From Apteryx mantelli (lineage: Eukaryota > Chordata > Aves > Apterygiformes > Apterygidae), in the NCBI RefSeq assembly GCF_036417845.1, contig NC_089980.1, positions 117,887,169 to 117,951,168 on the forward strand: 64,000 nucleotides of DNA. Reading direction: 5' to 3'. The notes under the pieces are model-generated. The model ran no database searches and had not been told where the DNA came from. It was given only the letters and a program-made list of their open reading frames with translations. The position numbers were made by a program, and so were the translations under genes. Below, piece by piece: positions 59,871 to 64,000 of the stretch. Each line of letters starts with the position of its first letter. Position 1 is the stretch's first letter.

Positions 59871-62800
59871 TCATCGGATATTCCTTCAGTCCAAAGATAT
59901 CATAACCTACAAGACTATCTTTCCCTTCTGAGGAAAACAAAAACAAACATTCCTGCTCTTTTCAGCCTGGAGCAGTCACCTCTTTTTGTGACAGTTATGA
60001 AACATTGCCAAAGGGAGCTGCCTGCCGCACACCATCAAAAGACTGGAGAGCTATGGAAGTATAAAGGCAATCTTCTCAGGCACTGTTAATGAAGGAGCTG
60101 AAGGAGCTACTGAGCTTCTCCCACCAAAGAGGATGAAGCTTTAGAGGAAGCTGGGTAGTGGGCAAGCGCCCGAGGGTGGGAAAATTTTTGGAAGTCACTA
60201 AGTAGTTTAAGTTGATTAAGCAGTTTTATTATAACCATTAAGGGAGTATTAGATTTTTGAAAGGCTTAGAGATTTTGTTAGTTAGTGGAACACAGTACAG
60301 TATCTGTTTGCTAGTAGAAATACAGTAATAAACTTTATGACATTTCAAGCCGCTATGATTAATTAAAAAGTTGATTTGACAACTGCCACTAAGATGTATT
60401 GACGTATAGCCATTGGACTCTGCATGCCTGGTTTACACCTAGAAAGATAAGAAAAGTTTGGGTGGTGCAATATAAGCACAGTCACATTGAATCAGTCAAG
60501 TATGGTACTCTGAATTAGCTGTGGAGTTTTGTACCAAAAATAGTTAGGCAGTGAATATATGGGAGATAGATAAAAAGGGGATGGAAATCTGGTATTTTAA
60601 AGTTGTTCCCCCACCGAGACATTCTGAGGCCTGCCACTTATCATATTTCTGGCAAGCTGAGAGTATGTGTGAAATTGTTTGCATATTTTGTTATTACTAC
60701 TGACTTTGTTTTTCATCTTGTTTATGTCTGTGAGAACATACTGCACAACAAGAAGTCTTTTAGGTTTAAAGTGATAAATCTGATAAATTAATTTGTAATT
60801 TAATTGACTTTACTTTTACCTAAGCAGTTATATGACGATGGTAAAGGCTATTTAAGATAAAGCATCATATCCGAATTTGGATTTAAGCCACAAGTGGAAA
60901 AAAGTAAAGAGAGGCAATTTTGTAATGGAATGGTTTGGAACAGTGTAAACAAAACTATTCTGTTTGTCAGCTGAACCACTGTTATTTGTACCTATTATTT
61001 ATTATTCATTGTGTTTTTATTTATTTATTCAGTTTATCTATTTATTCTGGCCTTTTCATTTCCTTCCATATAAAATGTATTTTGCATATTAATATGCTGC
61101 ATTCTTAATTGTGGAGGCAATATGTATTGGGAAATTATCTGAGAAGCCTGCTCTACAGTGCCTGTTTGTGTGCATGTGTATGTGTGTATGTGCTTACCCG
61201 CACATGTATTTGTGCGTGTTTGTATACAAACTAAAAAATACACTGTTTGTAAAAATCTGTATCACAAATGCAGTTCTCAATCCCAGTGGCTTTTTCATGG
61301 TCACAAATATTTGGCTGAATTTTAAGTATATATAGAAAAATAATGGAGACAAGAACAATACATTGTGTATTAAAACTTTAAAATAGTACTTAGCACTGCA
61401 ATTAACAAGAATCAGTGTCTTAAGAGCGATTAGGAGGCTGGCAGTCTGCTTTTTTTAGATTTCTGTGTGATTTTTCTCTGCAATTTCGCAAAATGTGTTT
61501 GGAAACCCATGCTGGCCCTATCTCATTTTTTTCCAACAGAAAAAAAGTGTCATTTCAGGTACAACTGTACAGTCTGTCTGAGTTTTTATAAAGATTTTGT
61601 ATAAAGATGAAATTATTGGGACAATGAAATAGTGGAAATGCTTACAAGATGTATTATCAATTAAGTTCAATAATAAAATTATTTTTTTTCCACAGTGTTT
61701 AAACACCACTCACTTTTTTATTTTCACATACTAAAGGTATCAAAAGCAGCTAAAATGGTTTGGGGGCAGTTGGAAGAATAAAAATCTGAATTACTAACTT
61801 ACTTGTTGGTGATAGGGAGTTAAAGTGAAATACAAGAAATGAATTACGGTATGCCGACCTCTCCAACTTTGTCCAAAACAATCACCATGAAGAACAATTA
61901 CTAAGAAATTGGTGAGAAAAGAAGCTGTCAGCCATTTCTGTCATGAAGTCAAATTTCTATTGGGCCTCTTCAGTCACAGGAGGCAAAATGTTGTTAAATA
62001 TTTAATCAAATTACCAAAATTTAGTCAAATTCTGTCTTTGTGCTGGTGGCAAAGTTTGCAGTCTCCAAATGACTGATTTTTTTTTTTGACAAACGTTCTC
62101 TGTGAATAGTGTAATGTAAGTAGTATATTAGAAATTTGCTCTGTTTTATTTATTGGTTCTCATGAAATTGTTAGTATGGCTTATACTGGATTGTTTGAAC
62201 TTTCAAGCCTGTGAACTTAATTCTCGCTTTTGTACTTATGCCAGTAAGCCTCAATTAGTTCAAAGAATACTGAAAGCAAACACAAAACAGAAATGTTACG
62301 GTTGTACTGAAATTTACTGTTGAATTCAAATAGCTAGTCAAAGAATTCAAGGAGGTGGGGTTTGCCCATTCTAGCTCCCCTACACTGCCAAGCAGTGACA
62401 AAGGGTTTTAGTTTGAGTTAGATTCTGACTCGGGTTTTACTCGCTCTCAGAGATGCAGAGTTATATCATTACGAACACTTCACTTGCACATAAATGACTG
62501 CCTGTGAGTATATAGCTTTCATGAGCTTAAAGGCAAAACTTCACAGATGCTGGATTGTATAATTATCCAAGCAGACAAACTGGAATTTTTATAAAAGAGA
62601 GGCTATTCTCCCACTATTTTTCAAGCATTTTTCAAGCATAATCCTAGGGTGCAATTCTTTCACTTTTCTTTTCTTTTTTTTTTTTAGCTTTCTGTCAGGT
62701 CTTTCTTGTTTGCTGACTGTAATGCTGCTAGCTTGTTGAACCTTTCTTTAAGGCCCTGATGTAAAGCCCAAAAAGGCTATTGGGAAAAGTCCAGCTAATA

Positions 62801-64000
62801 TAAATTATCTCTGAATTAGGCTACTTGAATATTGACAATTTTCAGAGTCTCAGTTACAGATCCACTTCGTTTCTGCCTGAACCGATGATTAGATCTGACT
62901 GACAAAAGGTTGGAAACCTCACATTTAAAAGGTTTGAAATCTGAATTGAAATGAACACGCAAAATATTTTTTTTCAGAATTTATAATATATTGATATCTC
63001 TGAGGATGCCGCAGTGCTGGTGAATGTAACTGTTTTGTCTGTTCCCTGCTAAACATGCCTAAAATTTGCAAGAATTTCAACATTATTGAAGGAAGATTGA
63101 CTAGCTATCCTCATTCCAGGACTGAATTCCCCAGATCTTTCATGCTTTTTATACCTGCAGGAAATCAACTTCCAGGCCTCTTCTCCAGATATAAGTATCA
63201 GAGATACCTATCTCAAAGTGGCAAAAGCTCATAGACCCTTAAAATAATAAACAAGCAAACAAACATATAACCTTATTTTTTAGATGAAACACAGTTTTCA
63301 TCTGAAAATGAGGTTCCTTTCCTTCATTCCAGCTAAACTCTACCTAGATTCATTTTATAGGCATCACATACCCCTGAGTGTTACGGCTTAATTTGGTAAT
63401 ATCCCAGATCACAGCTTGTAAAATAGCCTCTAAGACACTGGAGAGCTGAAATCAAGTCCTGCTTCTGCTTGGGAGAATTTGAACTTATGTTTCTTCTTAG
63501 GAGTATGCCAGAACTAGGCCCTTAATGTATCACTTCTTGATTTTCCATGTAGAAGTTGTTCATTTAATGCCATTAAATATTTAAATCCTTAAATAGTCAA
63601 AGAGATGAAGAGAGCTTGATTCTTAGCCTGATGATTAAGACATATTCTTAGCAGAAGTAACTGTTAGATTTGTCAATACTCCAGTAAATTCTTAAGATAA
63701 AAGGAAAAATATGGAGTGAAGTACAGGTCAGAGACTAGGAATCACCTCCCTTATGTGAGTTCATTGACCATTAGCTTATATATGTTTTCTCCCATTTTAC
63801 TAGTAACCATATAACTATTCCATGGAGCAAACTCAACAGGAGAGATTTGAGAATTGTGGACACCTTTGTGGCAAAGGAATACTGAAATTCCTTTTTATTG
63901 TATTCAGAATAAACTCAGGATCTGAGACACCTTAGTTTGTACACTAACCACTGATGTCTTCATAAAAAAGCAGGCTCTTGTTATTTCTTCTGTAGTTTAA
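59871..64000. other. AT-rich intergenic sequence
   Basis: No gene, RNA or recognisable repeat is seen. A TG-rich stretch lies at about 61170-61220, and T runs occur near 62072-62082 and 62673-62685. Confidence 0.55.

Overview
The window looks like nuclear DNA of a bird. The evidence is the repeat content: a full-length CR1 LINE (55415-59870) with the 3' octamer-type ending typical of avian CR1, several antisense CR1 fragments, and avian-type endogenous retrovirus (ERV) sequence, set in a long AT-rich background with almost no coding signal. No host RNA gene, CRISPR array or bacterial-type operon was seen.

Layout. 1-5193 is AT-rich and has no recognisable gene. 5194-5760 is a solo LTR. 5761 to about 13980 is an abruptly GC-rich block. 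It holds a tandemly duplicated antisense retroelement pol-like stretch (about 5770-6610), then a 12-exon minus-strand gene for a PH + RhoGAP protein of the TAGAP/ARHGAP20 group (7279-11567), then an antisense CR1 fragment. 13980-43159 is AT-rich with decayed CR1 pieces (15795-16355, 22600-23885 and some very old ones) and a possible LTR-like stretch. 43165-50688 is a complete, very young ERV: two 773-bp LTRs that read as identical, a tRNA-Ser primer binding site, open gag and pol joined by a canonical -1 frameshift site, and an env gene in one frame broken by two stop codons. 52727-53324 is a second solo LTR of the same family as the one at 5194. 55415-59870 is the CR1, whose two ORFs carry only one nonsense codon each. 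The remainder to 64000 is AT-rich without genes.

How the parts relate. The only host gene supported is the RhoGAP gene. All twelve exons have matching reading phases and usable splice sites, and the catalytic arginine finger is kept. Its 3' end looks frameshifted relative to an older, longer C-terminus. The ERV combines a Gag without a zinc knuckle, a protease-RT-RNase H-integrase Pol, and a gammaretrovirus-type Env. With intact gag/pol, matching LTRs but broken env, it looks like a recently mobilised, env-defective element. Its 3' LTR has 32 extra bases next to the polypurine tract that the 5' LTR lacks, although the flanking direct repeats sit right at the shorter ends.

Limits: all identifications come from reading motifs. 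No alignment or database search was run, and boundaries of old repeats are approximate.
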